From the NCBI RefSeq assembly GCF_050624435.1, contig NC_134539.1:50206001-50270000 (forward strand): a stretch of DNA of 64,000 nt, written 5' to 3'. Positions 22,181 through 33,064 of this stretch are shown here, in pieces. The notes beneath the pieces were generated by a model. It searched no databases and was not told the DNA's origin. It worked only from the letters and a program-made list of their open reading frames with translations. Source of the DNA: Tenrec ecaudatus. Taxonomy: Eukaryota > Chordata > Mammalia > Afrosoricida > Tenrecidae. Position 1 is the stretch's first letter. The number at the start of each line of letters is the position of its first letter. Made by a program: the position numbers and the translations under genes.

Positions 22181-23265
22181 TGGGGGGATGGAAAGGTACT
22201 AAGATTGCATAGTGCTGGTCCAAGTGGACAGGAGAGAGAGAGAGCACCTGGCAGCTGGCGAGGCTCCCCTCCCCTGCTCCTGGGCACAAGCCCGAGGCAC
22301 GAAGGAGAGTCTGGGGGTGCCGGTGACCAGTCGGGCTCCCCGGAGATCCACATGGACCCAGCCTCCTTCGTGCGGTCAGTCCTGACTGCACCACTCTTCT
22401 CGTGGCTTTAGCACGCGGCGGATCTTGAGTGGGGATTGTGCTTGGGGTGGACTGTCTTAGGGCGACCGCTACTTTGTGGTACCAGATCTGGCATTCTCTG
22501 CGCACGGCAGAGGTTGGCATGGACCCCTGGGATACTTTTTTTTTTTTTAACCTGACAGCCCAGCAGCGGAGAGCAGTCCCCACGTCATTGCTTCATTTTC
22601 TGTCCACGCCTCTTCCCAACTCTGGGCTGGGATTCGGATCTCCTCTCTTTGTGGTCCTCTGACAGTCACTCGCCAGATCCACTGTCTTTGGCTGACCTCC
22701 CACATTGTACACCCACCCCCCCAGTGCGTCTGAGCCCCCCACCCCGAGTTAAATGCCCCACAGGTCTGAGTTGGTTGCCTTCCACAGGCTTTCTGGAGGC
22801 TCACCATCATCCGGGGTTCCCCCGGCCATATGGGGCCCCATCTGTTCTCCCTTTGGCTCAGGTCCCTGACGCACGCCTGCAGCCTCTCACAGATGGTGCA
22901 GCCGAGCGGGTGTCCAACCCCCGTCACACAGGGATTGGGGACATGCTCTCTCTAGGACCCTTGCACAGCCCTGATGCGCATCACATCGGGGTCTGGGGCC
23001 TGATTCTCCCTGGGCCTCCTTGGAGTCCGTGTTGCGCGTCTGCGGAGGAAGTGAGGCGGTCAGCAAAGGCCAGAGGTTTAGGAGGCTTTTGAAGGACCGG
23101 GAGGCAAGCAGTTTGCTCTCAAGTCTTCATGAGGATGTAGGCGGGTCGATCCAACCCTGGTGATCCACTGCCACAAAGCCAACAGCCAAGAAAAGGCCAC
23201 GGACTCACTTCTGCTCCGTAACACACAGGCCGACCCCGAGGTGCCCGACACTCCCTTCTCAAACC

Positions 23266-23445
23266 CAAACCGAACTCACTGCCGCCAAGCTGAATCTGAT
23301 GTTCAGCCCCTGGGCGTTTCCACGACGGTAACTCTCTCTAAGGAAGTAGAAAGCCTCGTCTTTCTCACCAGGAGCGGCTGGTGGTTTTGAACTGCTGACC
23401 TTGCCTTGGGCAACCAGCAAGTAACTACTGTGCCCCAGAGCAATT
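23266..23445 (-). mobile_element. AfroSINE, antisense
   Basis: It runs from 'gaactcactgccgccaagctgaatctg' through 'taactctctctaaggaagtagaaagcctcgtctttctc' to 'ggtggttttgaactgctgacc'. Confidence 0.85.
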
Positions 23446-23837
23446 CCTTGGGACCTGTCTCTGGTTTCCTCTTGGCTTTTCAAGAAAGCAGCGGTGCCTT
23501 GTCCTGGACCTGAGAGCTCTCTGTGTTCTGGACTCCAAGGTTGCACGGACACACCGGCCTCCCAGAGATGCAAGGTCGAGGGCCATGGGCACTCTGCCAG
23601 GCCGGCGTGGGCCTCAGGAAATAGTGCTGAGTGGGGCAGGGTTCAGGTCTGCAGCCCTGACTCTGGGGCTGCTTGGGTCTCCTTGGGCCTTGGGTAAGTC
23701 GCCTTCCACCTCTGGATGTGGGCTTGGGCATGATGACTTCACTTGAGTTTCGGACATTTGATGGAGTAGGTGGGCGAGGGAGGGCTGGGGGAGAGCACAG
23801 GATTCAAGCGAGTCAGAGTGAGCCCAGGGCAGTGAGT

Positions 23838-23980
23838 TTGGTGGGGTAGTGGTTTACACGTGGGGCTGAGATGAGGCTTTCCATTCCCACTTAGTATGAC
23901 AGTCTTGGAAACTCACTGGGCCAGTTCTGCCTTGTCACCATGAGTCAGCATGGGCTCAGTGGCAGTGACTTTGTTTGTTT
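23838..23980 (+). mobile_element. AfroSINE (+), internally deleted
   Basis: Head 'ggggtagtggttta', body 'gtcttggaaactcactgggccagttctgccttgtcac' and 3' end 'gagtcagcatgggctcagtggcagtgac' are present. The B-box region is missing. Confidence 0.8.
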
Positions 23981-24602
23981 GGGTGCTTCTGAGGTTGGGG
24001 TTGAGGCTGGTTACATATCCTGTATTGAGAATATTAATCCTGGAGACAGAGTCAGCTGAGTGTAGTTGCCTCCCCAGGAGACCTACAGCCCTGCCCGCTT
24101 GATTGAGCCTGTTGCGGGAGCTGCCTAAATGCCTCTGGTTTCTGAGTCCGTCTTGCCCAGGCCCTTTCTCCTCTTCATCTCTACCCTAGGTCCCTCCCAC
24201 CCACGTCCTGCCCTGGCCACTGGCCCAGCCTTGCTCGCATCTGCCCTTTCTCACACAGGCCCTGCCCGTCCTCTGATCTGCCCTGGTGCAGGCTCCTGGC
24301 AAAATTTCGTTCCATGGATTTAGGCATCATTTGCCTGGGGAGATAGCTGGTCTTATTTTGGGGGGAGAGCTGCTTTCAGGGATAGGGGCCTGTGTGGCTC
24401 AGGGGCCCATAGCGTAGGAAATCCTACCTTGTTCAGGCCAGTGCTGGGTTTGCACTGGTCATAAATAGTTTCAGAAACAATGCTTCTGTGAAGCACAGGT
24501 CTTTCTGGGTTGGTGTGATCGTATGTGTGACTACTAGCCCTGTTCCCAGCCTCCCTCTCAGATGCCACCGTGGATTGGGCACACGCTACATATACCATTC
24601 AC
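23981..24602. other. Unassigned intronic stretch
   Basis: No gene or clear repeat was recognised. Confidence 0.4.
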
Positions 24603-24797
24603 TCTTAGACCAGTGGTTCTCAATCTGTGGGCCGCGACCCCTTTGCGGTCGAAGGACCCTTTCACAGGGGTCTCCTGATTTATAACAGTGGCAAAATGAC
24701 AGTTATGAAGTAACAATGAAAATAATGTTATGGTTGGGGGGGTCACCAGCACATGAGGGTCACGGCCTGAGGAAGGTCGAGAACCACGGTCTTAGAC
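24603..24797 (+). mobile_element. SPIN-like non-autonomous hAT transposon, copy 2
   Basis: The element at 24611-24789 (179 bp) begins cagtggttctcaatctgtgg and ends gagaaccacgg, an inverted terminal repeat. It is flanked by a perfect 8-bp duplication, tcttagac at 24603-24610 and 24790-24797. It shares its body with copy 1 ('caaaatgacagttatgaagtaacaatg') and carries an independent internal deletion. There is no transposase. Confidence 0.93.
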
Positions 24798-25153
24798 TAG
24801 TGGTATAGTTCTTGTACATATATGTACATAGCTACATAGGAGGGTTCTCAGGTCCGGGGAGCTATGCGTCGTCATTGTTCAGAGTCTGAAGGTTGCTGTT
24901 AGTGTCCTCTTGTCAACAGGTGGTGAACGGAGGGGAGGCCAGGGCTGCCTGTCGGCTGCAGACGCAGAGACCCCTGCCCTGTGCACCTCCCCCAAGAGTG
25001 TGGGCTGGGTGGATTGAGTTCAACTGCTGTTTGAGGCGCCCAAGGAGACTGGGAGAAACTGTTTCCACGTGTCAGTGAGGAAGAGGGGCACCTGTGAAGG
25101 TGACCTGAAGTTGTTTGTTAAGTAAAAATGGAAAAGCAGGAGGAAAACGCCCG

Positions 25154-25322
25154 CCCCCCCCATACTGCCCCTGCTTTGTCATCCTGGTCATTCTGTTATC
25201 TTCACTGCCCCTCCCTTTATCTTTCTCTCTCACCCCCCCCCCCATACTGCCCCTGCTTTGTCATCCTGGTCATTCTGTTATCTTCACTGCCCCTCCCTTT
25301 ATCTTTCTCTCTCATCCCCCCC
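25154..25322. repeat. 82-bp tandem duplication
   Basis: The stretch starting catactgcccctgctttg (25161) and running through the C-run is repeated from 25243 with a period of 82. The two copies are nearly identical, so the duplication is recent. Confidence 0.93.
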
Positions 25323-25481
25323 CCCATCCTTTGTTTTCTGTACTGTGATAGGCTTTTTTGTGTGCCAATATCGGCACCAGTAAGAAGATAGGGATGGAGT
25401 CTAGCCTGTCAATCAGGCCACAGCCTGATGGTGCCTCCTGGTGGGTGTGTCCTTCTCACGAGGAGGATTCTGGGAACACGT

Positions 25482-25482
<1 letters not shown>

Positions 25483-25554
<72 letters not shown>

Positions 25555-25570
25555 TTCTCTCTTTCTTTCT
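25483..25570. repeat. (CT)n microsatellite
   Basis: Pure CT to about 25546, then CT with TTT interruptions. Confidence 0.95.
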
Positions 25571-26193
25571 GCCTTCACCTTCCTGTTGAAGAGTCACATG
25601 GAGACCTGCCAGAGCCCTGGAGATGCTGCCACTGCCATTGGATCCACTAGACTCTTCACCCACCAGCCTGTGAGCTAATGTGCTTTGCAGCATTGCATGT
25701 GGCTCTGTGAGGCTGAACAGGGACTTATGGGCTGGTGTCTGACTTAAGGACTTGAGTTGTACCGGGCTGGGATGTTTTCCTGATATATAGCTGCTTCTTG
25801 ACACGAAGCTGTCTCTTACACGTATGCGAGCATCACTGCATTTGTTTCTCTGGCCAGGCTGGCCCAGCACATCTTGCCTTACGTTTCACGGCAGCGGTGC
25901 TGCTGTACATGCTGAAGTACCAACAATAGACTGCAGCTCCTCCTCGACCCCGCTACAATGCCGGGCTCGTTCCTAGAGGTGGCGGCTCTTTGCAACGTGG
26001 TGCCCTGGAAGAACTCGTTCTGTGCTTGCAGAAGTTCATGCATCTGTAGACGTATATGCACAGAGAAGCTGATTCCATATGCACTGTTCTACCCGCCTCA
26101 ACAAGTGTTTCCCCTATGCCGTGACACTGCGAGCAGCCCACGTTGGCAACAGCCCCGCCAGTCCACCGCCCAGCTCTCGAGACCAACACCATG

Positions 26194-26250
26194 TCACCGC
26201 AATGCCACCGAGTCGGTTCTGAATCCGAGTGACCCTGCAGGAGGGTTTCC
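26194..26250 (-). mobile_element. AfroSINE 3' fragment, antisense
   Basis: Only the antisense 3' end ('atgccaccgagtcggttctg' ... 'gagtgaccctgcagg') is visible. Confidence 0.5.
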
Positions 26251-26275
26251 TGTCCTCCTTGCAGCCTGGAATGAG

Positions 26276-26616
26276 GGAGACCGAAGAGCGGGGGCCGTGG
26301 ACCGACGGTGCTGGAGAAGAATATTGGAATACTAGGGCTGTTGAAAGACAAGCCCCCTGTCAGCGTGCTCCTTAGACCTCGTCTCACCCCCTTTGGACTT
26401 GTCAGGAGAGACCAGGCCCTGGAGAAGGACCTTGTGCTTGCAGACGCAGAGGGGCAGCGGAAGAGAGGAAGGCCCTCCAGGAGCGGGGCTGACCCATGGC
26501 TGCGAAAACGGGCTCAGGCGCAGGGACCATGGTGAGGCTGGTGCAGGGCCGGCCAGTGTTTGGTTCTGCTGTGCTTAGGGTGCTGCGTAGGGGTGGGAGC
26601 CGCCTTGCTGGCCCCT

Positions 26617-26653
<37 letters not shown>
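26276..26653 (+). mobile_element. RTE LINE 3' end, sense, with (AAC)12 tail
   Basis: A decayed C-terminal coding region ('gtcaggagagaccaggccctggagaagg', protein-level RRDQxLEKD) is followed by the RTE 3' end and a clean (AAC)n tail at 26617-26653. RTE LINEs characteristically end in a short microsatellite-like tail rather than poly(A), and the AAC tail fits the afrotherian family. Confidence 0.85.
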
Positions 26654-26654
26654 G

Positions 26655-26773
26655 CGGCTATCTTACGGAAGCCGACCGCCACCTCTTTCTTCTGCAGCAC
26701 AAACTGGTGGGTTCAACCCCCTGACCTTTGGGTGAGTGGTCAAATGCTTTAACCGCTGTGCCACCAGGGCTCG
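26655..26773 (-). mobile_element. AfroSINE 5' half, antisense
   Basis: It reads 'cttacggaagccgaccgccacctctttcttctgcagcacaaactggtgggttcaacc' to 'gctttaaccgctgtgccaccagggctc'. It abuts the (AAC)n tail of the RTE copy. Confidence 0.85.
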
Positions 26774-27408
26774 TTAGTACAGTTTTGGCACGGCATCCTT
26801 CACCATCTTCCTGTGGAGGCGGTTTCCCACTTTTCCTCATTTTAGACCAACTTGCTGTGACAGCGTCTGCCCACACGTGGGCCTTTTGCCCGGGAGTTTC
26901 CTGGAAGTGGAGTGTACAACTGCCAGGCTGAAGGGTGTGCACACCGACGCCCTAAGAGGTGGTGCCGGAGATGACCCCCGCTTCCCCTCCCTCCAAGGGG
27001 CTGGGTGGGGGGGGGCTCCACTTTCCCTGCTGCCCCTTAGCTAGTAGTCTTCAGGACGCGTCTTCCGGTGACTGCCGAGGGACAGGTGGGCACACTGAGT
27101 ATGCCCCTGGCCTCTTTGAGCTCGGGCAGATTTTCACAGGCTTGTCGGGGTGCTGTCTCCTAACTTGGTCCCTGAGCTCTCTGGTTGGCACAGATTTTAG
27201 AAATGCAGTGGCGTCAGATTCCCCCACGTGGCCTCTGCTCAGGAAGCCGTCTCCATGCTCATGGACACGCGCAGGGGCTCTTCCGGGCCTCCAGCCCAGT
27301 GCTCTTCAGTCTCAATGGGCATTCAAGTCCCTGGCGACCTCCAGTTGGCCCAGGGGAGGCCTGAGAATTTCCAGTGACCTCCCAGGTGCTGCCCCCATTC
27401 CTGGTTCC
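26774..27408. other. Unassigned intronic stretch
   Basis: 26774-26940 ('gcacggcatccttcaccatcttcctgtggaggcgg') may be old L1 sequence. No gene was recognised. Confidence 0.35.
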
Positions 27409-28178
27409 TAGGTCACTCTTTAAAAAAAAAACAAAAAAACAAAGCAAAACATTTTATTGGGGGCTCTTACACCTCTTATCACAATCCATAATACATCCAC
27501 GTGTCAAGCACCTTTGTACATATGTTGCCTTCATTCTTTTCAAAACATTTTCTTTCTACTTGAGCCCTTGGTATCATCTCATTTTCCCCCTCCCTCCCTC
27601 ATGAAGCCTTGATAATTTATAAATTTTTTTCATGTTTTACACCGACCGCTGTCTCCCTTCACCCACTTTTCTGTTTTGTTTGTCCCCCTGGGAGGGGGTT
27701 ATATGTCAATCATTGTGATCGGTTGCCCCACCTTCCCCTTGCTTTCCTGGTATCACTACTCTCATTTTTAGCCCCGAGGGGTTATCTGTCCTGGATTCCC
27801 TGTGTTGCGAGTTCTTACCTGTACCCGTGTACATGCTCTGGTTTAGCTGGATTTTTAAGGTAGAATTGGGGTCATGATAGTGAGGGAGAGGAAGCATTAA
27901 AGAACTAGAGGAAAGTTGTATGTTTCATTGGTGCTATACCGCACCGATTGGCTCGTCTCTTCCTTGTGACCCTTCTATAAGGGGATGTCCAATTGTCTAC
28001 AGATGGGCTTTGGGTCTCCATTCGACACTCCCCCGCATTCACAATGATAAGATTTTTTGTTCTGGGTCTTTGATGCCTGATACCTGCTCCCATGGACACC
28101 TCATGATCACACAGGCTGGTGTGCTTCTTCTATGTGGGCTTTGTAGCTTCTCAGCTAGATGCCCAGGCCACACTTTGA
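27409..28178 (-). mobile_element. Antisense L1 3' tail, about 730 bp
   Basis: It starts after an A-rich tract with 'cattttattgggggctcttacacctcttatcacaatcc' and continues through the full tail to 'gtagcttctcagctagatg'. A degenerate 14-bp duplication (aggtcactctttaa at 27410, aggccacactttga at about 28165) may mark its ends. The A-rich rather than T-rich left end is unusual for this orientation. Confidence 0.8.
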
Positions 28179-28791
28179 GCCGCCAAGCTCTGTGCCAGGG
28201 CGGCAGAAAACCCCGTCATTTTCTTTCGGGAGGCAGGATTCTGTTGAAGGATGGTGGTAGGAAAACTCACTCTGAAGAGTCCCCCTCTCCTTTTGTGTAT
28301 CACCCAAAACTGGTGACCCCTTACCCACCTACCCCCCATCCTTTTATTGATATTGGCTTCCAGGAAGATAGCTAGCTGGAGGGCTTTTGCTGACCCATCC
28401 CCCACCTGCCACCCTGCCAGCCTCCTACCCCAATCCCTGGCTCCTTCATTTGCCAGTCTGACCCACTGTGATGAGGAGGCAATGGTCCCTCCTTTTGCCC
28501 ACCCAGGAGGGCGCTCCGACCTTGTCTCGGGCTACCTAGTAAAGTAGTAGTTCCCTGTCACCAGAGCGATGTACTTGTAAGCCAAAGGCTAGAGAACCAC
28601 TGTGGGAGGTGTCACGGAATAGACTCCCGTCATGGGCAGAACTGGGTGGTTTCTGAGTTACCTCCCAACCCAGAGACTGTGTGAGTCTTTGCAGAGCTTC
28701 CAATGCACAAAAGGCTATCCCTGGCCCCACCCCTCCATTGTTCACCCAACCAGGAGCCACGCTGAGGTCATGCCCATGGTTGTTTCCTTAG
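28179..28791. other. Intronic stretch before exon 2
   Basis: No repeat or additional exon was recognised. Confidence 0.4.
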
Positions 28792-28842
28792 GTCAGCTGA
28801 AGCTGTCCATCGATGCCCAGGACCAGGTCCTTCTGCTCCACA
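28792..28842 (+). CDS. RGS3: RGS3 exon 2: first strand of the C2 domain
   Basis: This 51-nt exon encodes GQLKLSIDAQDQVLLLH and the first base of the next codon. It is bounded by tttccttag and gtgagt. It is the common acceptor for exons 1a and 1b, both of which leave one base. It supplies the first beta strand of the C2 sandwich. Confidence 0.94.
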
Positions 28843-30122
28843 GTGAGTATGGAGGAGTGCCAGGCTCACCCGGGAAGGACTGGGCCACTCTGTCTGGAGC
28901 CGGGGATGGGTGGTGGTGGTGGTGGTGGGGTTACCCCAGGCCAAGAGTTCACTCTCATCTTTCTATGGTGTCCAGTGTGTCCAGTTTTAAAAGGGGGGAG
29001 GGGGCTTCACTTGGGGCTTTTTCCAGCGACCATGCCCTGGCTCTGCCCTGAGGTGCATGGAGTTCACACGGTGGGCCTTTCTCCCCTCCGGGCTGGAGCT
29101 GACTCTGGACCCTGCAGCTTCACCTTAGACCCTAGCGGGGCCCAGAAGCGTACCCCTAGCCTCACCCCTTCCTGCTTGCCTCCCCCTTCTTCTTCCTCCC
29201 CTCCCTCTTTCTCACTTGCTCGCGCTCTCTGTCTCTCATTGATGGGCAGGGCAATGTGGTGGTTCCACTGCCAGGCTTAGGAAGCAGGCCCCTGTGTCTG
29301 AGTCCTGGCTGTGAAACAGTACTAGCTGACTGGCCTGCAGCGGGCTCGGATTGCTCCTGTGTACCATGGGCGGTAGTGGTGCCCCCGTATGGGATGCAGC
29401 CAGGGGGAAATGCTCTAATGTTAGCAAAGCACCCGGAGCAGTGCCCGGGAGGCCTAGATCTGATACGAATGTTTGCTAAGTTAAGTAGAAAAGGAGAGTG
29501 CTGCTGATTTTCCATCCCCCTTGATAAGATCGACTAGCTTTTACGTCATTTATTTATGTTAAACAGTTATTTTAAAATTTTAAATGAAAAACAATAATTT
29601 AATTACTATCGATTGGGAATTAATACATATCTCCTGTCAAGCAGAACTGTGCAATCACTCCCACAATCGGCTTCCAAACAGGAGAATTCTCTTAATAGTG
29701 ACTGCACGGGGCTCCCTGCTCAGGGCTGGGGACAGCACCCCTGGTGAGGCGGGCTGCCAGGGATGGCCTGGCCCCGGGTGGTGTTGGCCCTCCATCCTGG
29801 AGGAGGATGGGCTTAGTCAAGCAGAAAGGAGCAGGGAGCGGCCACTGCAGAGCCTGGAGGGCAGAGAGCGCAGGGGCCATCTGAGGGACTGTCTGGCTTG
29901 ATGGGCCGTGGTGGGGTCGGTTGGGGTCAGGTGATGAAGGTCCAGTGTGCCACCCAGAGGACTGTAGACTTTAGCTGCCCGTTCAAGTGCCTGTTTGTCC
30001 TTCCGTCCAGCATACAGTTACTGAGCGTCTCTCATGCTGCCCCCCCCCGAACCAGGACTCTTTGTTCACCCAGAGGCCCTGCCTGTCTCTTGCTGCTGAG
30101 TGTGTCCTCGTCCACTCTGGCT
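28843..30122. other. Intron 2, first part
   Basis: A short (TGG)n tract lies at 28907-28929, and 29290-29340 ('tctgagtcctggctgtgaaacagtactagctgac') is a probable MIR fragment. No exon was recognised. Confidence 0.4.
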
Positions 30123-30545
30123 CTAGACACACATACACACCCACCCACACACACACACCCCACACACACCCATCCCCCCCACCCCCTCCCACACACACCC
30201 ACACACACCATACCTATACCCACACCCACACCCATCCCCACACCCCCCACACCCCCCCCACCCCCCCACCCCCCCCACACACATCCCTCCACACACACAC
30301 ACACACCCACACCCCCCCACACACCGCACCTATACCTACACCCACACCCATCCCCACACACCCCCACACAACCCCCACACCCCCCACACCCCCTCCCCCA
30401 CACACCTACCCCCACCCCCCCACAGCCCCCCCCACACCCACACCCACACACACCTACAGCCCCCCACACACACCCACACACACCCCACACCCCCCCACAG
30501 CCCCCCCCACACCCACACCCACACACACCTACACCCCCACACACG
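30123..30545. repeat. CA/C-rich minisatellite block
   Basis: About 420 bases composed almost only of C and A, with CACACC, CCCCC and 'acctaca' words. It has higher-order structure: a stretch containing 'cacagccccccccacacccacacccacacacaccta' recurs about 77 bases apart near 30422 and 30497. Long open frames here are low-complexity artefacts. Confidence 0.95.
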
Positions 30546-30665
30546 GATACATCTTGCTTGCTCATTCCTCTGTGCCTTTGGCAGCTCTCCATCGTGTCTG
30601 GAATAGCCTTCCTTCTTTTCAGAATTCCTTTAAAGAACAAGCGGCCCCCTCCCCTGATTTTATCA

Positions 30666-30845
30666 GCCCTGGCGGCATATGGTTATGCGTTGGGCTGCGC
30701 ACTGCCAGGTTGGCTGCTCTGTGGGGGCAGAGGAGGCGCTTGACGCCCGTACAGAGTCCCAGTCTTGGAACGCACAGGGCAGTTCTACTCTGCCCTCTAG
30801 GCTTGCTGTAAGTGGAATTGACTCGTTGGCCGCTGAGTCTTTGGG
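30666..30845 (+). mobile_element. AfroSINE (+)
   Basis: It reads from 'agccctggcggcatatggttatgcg' through 'agtcttggaacgcacagggcagttctactctgccctctagg' to 'gtggaattgactcgttgg'. Confidence 0.87.
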
Positions 30846-31991
30846 ATTGGAGTTGGCTGCCTTGCTCATCAATAAGACTCAGCTTGGGGAGGGAAGGCTC
30901 CTGCTGCCTCATTCCCTCCAGGAGCTTCCCTGTCACCCTCCAGCCTGGGCTGAGTCCATGATGTCCCCAGGTCCTCCTTGCAGCCCTGGCTACACTGCTT
31001 CCCCAGTCTGCTCAGGGCTCTTTCTTCCCACCAGCCTCTGAGTACAGCAAGGGCAAAGCCATGTGGCCTCCTGGCTCAGCCAGGATGAAGGAGCACCCTT
31101 GGGGGACCCAGGGAGCCCCAGAGGGGGGCTCATCAAGTCTAGATCCTACCCTCAAGGACGGTACCCTGGAGCAGAAGGCCAGGTACAGGGACAGTAACTA
31201 GGATTCTGGGCAGAGTAGACCGGGGTCACCTGGGACTCTGGACATGGCCATGGAGGGCCCACTGTGAAGTTCCCAAGGACCAAGGCGAGGGTGTTCTGTG
31301 CCTGCCAGGCCCTGACTGCAGCTGTGCAAACAGTGTTTGCAGACTGCACGGTGGCCTCCGCCGCCCCGTTTGTCCTGCGTGCTTTGCTTTGGCTTCCCCC
31401 CAGCCCCGGCCCCTGCAGCCCTTCCAGCTGGTTCCTTAGGCTTCCCAGGCCTCTCGCTGGGAGCTCTCGTGGGGGCTGACCATCAGGGCCCCGTCAAAGG
31501 TGATCACCAAATAGCATGGAGGCAGGCCTTCTCCCAGGCCCTCAGCCTGACGTCTGTTGCTGCTGGTCAGGAGCGGCCATCCCCTGCCCTCCACCCCAAG
31601 CCCTTTGTGTTCATGGGTTGTTTTCTTTAGCAAATGCACGTTCCACAGCTGGTGCAACTCTTACTCCTGAGTTGTTCACTTCAGACACAGTGTTTCTCCT
31701 TTGAGCCTCCTAATCCCGTGGCAGGCCTCCAAGCAGCGGCAGACACACTCTCATGGGTGTGCCGGATTCACCTCGCTCACGCAGTGCAGAAGTTGTGCAC
31801 ACTGGTGTCTGTGAGCACCTCCTGCTCTTTGGTGGCCTGTCCATCCACCACAGCCCAGCTTGCCCCTCAGGACACGCTCCCCAGCGTGGCTTCCCCGCTT
31901 CCTGGAAGGCAGCCTGTGTGGTGGGTAGGCCAGAAAGGGGTGAGACTTAGGGACCCGCTCACCTACCCCAACATTGTATTTCTCTGTTTAG
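30846..31991. other. Intron 2, last part
   Basis: No repeat was firmly recognised and no extra exon. Confidence 0.4.
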
Positions 31992-32050
31992 TTGTGGAAG
32001 GCAGAGGCCTAATGGACAAAGAGCCTGGCGCCTGTGCTCCCTGCGTGAAG
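31992..32050 (+). CDS. RGS3: RGS3 exon 3: C2 domain, calcium-loop region
   Basis: This 59-nt exon, between a tgtttag acceptor and a gtacgc donor, encodes VEGRGLMDKEPGACAPCVK after the split Ile codon. The position that reads Asp-Pro-Tyr-Val-Lys in human RGS3 and in most C2 domains reads Ala-Pro-Cys-Val-Lys here (GCT at 32036-32038, TGC at 32042-32044). The frame and both splice sites are intact, so the exon looks functional despite the two changes. Confidence 0.93.
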
Positions 32051-32969
32051 GTACGCGATGCGGCTGGGCTGGAGGGGGTGCCGGGGAGTGGGGTCGGGAT
32101 GGGGAGGCACCCAGACTTCCGGGAACAGGGGGCCATTGGAGGCAGCCGCTGCTTTCCCATGCCCTTGGCCAGGAGGCATTTCATAGACACGGAGATGAGG
32201 CTCTGTGCTCAGGCCAGGTCCCTAGGGCTTCCTGCAGGAGTTGGAATCTCAAGAGCGACTTTATGCATCCAAATGGGCACACTTAGTGTGTCTGTCCATG
32301 ACCAGACTCCACAAGTGAACCCCCACCCACCAGCCCTCTTGTGAAAAGCAGCCGTTTCCCCTTTCTCTCCCCGCAATCTCATCCTGAGGAGGCTCAAGGG
32401 CCAGGCTGAAGGGGTAGAGTGGAGGGGGGTTAGCTCCAGACTGGGAGCGCAGTCTGGGTTGGGCCTCTCATGTTGAAGGCAGATGCCCAACAGGGCCAGG
32501 GCCCTCCATCCCATGAGAACCAAAGACGGAGCACCTCCCGAGCGTGGCAACCAGCCGAGTGCCAGGTACAAACCCCACTGTGCCACTCTGCCTTATTCCT
32601 GAAGTCCCCAGCTGAGGTCACAGGGCCCCGAGGGCAAGGAGCAGGGCTGCAGGGCCAGAGGGTGGCTTTGAGCTCCTGTCTGGAGCTTCTCCTGCAGGAC
32701 GCCCTTTGTAGTTGGCTGGGGTCTTAGAAGAGCAGGTGGCCTGTGCTTTTTGGGAAGTGTCTTCGCTCACTCAGAACAAGTCAGAGTCCATAAAGTTGTA
32801 CCCCATCTCTGGCTGGCCCTGCCACCACCCACCAGCAGAGCCTCTGTCTGGCTCCTTGTTCTTCTCCAGACTCCACTCTGCCCTCTGCAGGGCACCCAGG
32901 AGCTTTGCACTTGTAGGTAGACAGCATCGGCCATGACCTCAGCTAATGCTTGCTTTTCTCCACCGCAAG
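32051..32969. other. Intron 3
   Basis: A 919-base intron with no recognised repeat. Confidence 0.45.
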
Positions 32970-33064
32970 ATCTCCCTGATCCCTGAAGATAACCGGATGC
33001 GTCGCCAGAAGACACAGACCATCCCGGACTGCAGGAACCCAGTTTTCCACGAGCACTTCTTCTT
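32970..33064 (+). CDS. RGS3: RGS3 exon 4: C2 domain core
   Basis: This 95-nt exon encodes ISLIPEDNRMRRQKTQTIP, then DCRNPVFHEHFF, and two bases of a Phe codon. Its flanks are ctccaccgcaag and gtaaga. The NPVFHEHF segment is the conserved C2 'NPxFNExF'-type strand. The polybasic loop (RMRRQK) is the sort that meets phospholipid head groups in C2 domains (inference). Confidence 0.96.

Noticed and set aside
25358-25870. Ser/Leu- and Arg/Glu-repeat open frames
   Set aside because: They are translations of the (CT)n microsatellite.
28535-28610. A third hAT element, suggested by 'ctagagaaccactg'
   Set aside because: There is no matching opposite terminus and no 8-bp duplication. Similarity is limited to the terminal motif.
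29898-30811. Long Pro/His/Thr-rich and Cys/Gly/Val-rich open frames
   Set aside because: They are translations of a CA/C low-complexity block and run into an AfroSINE.
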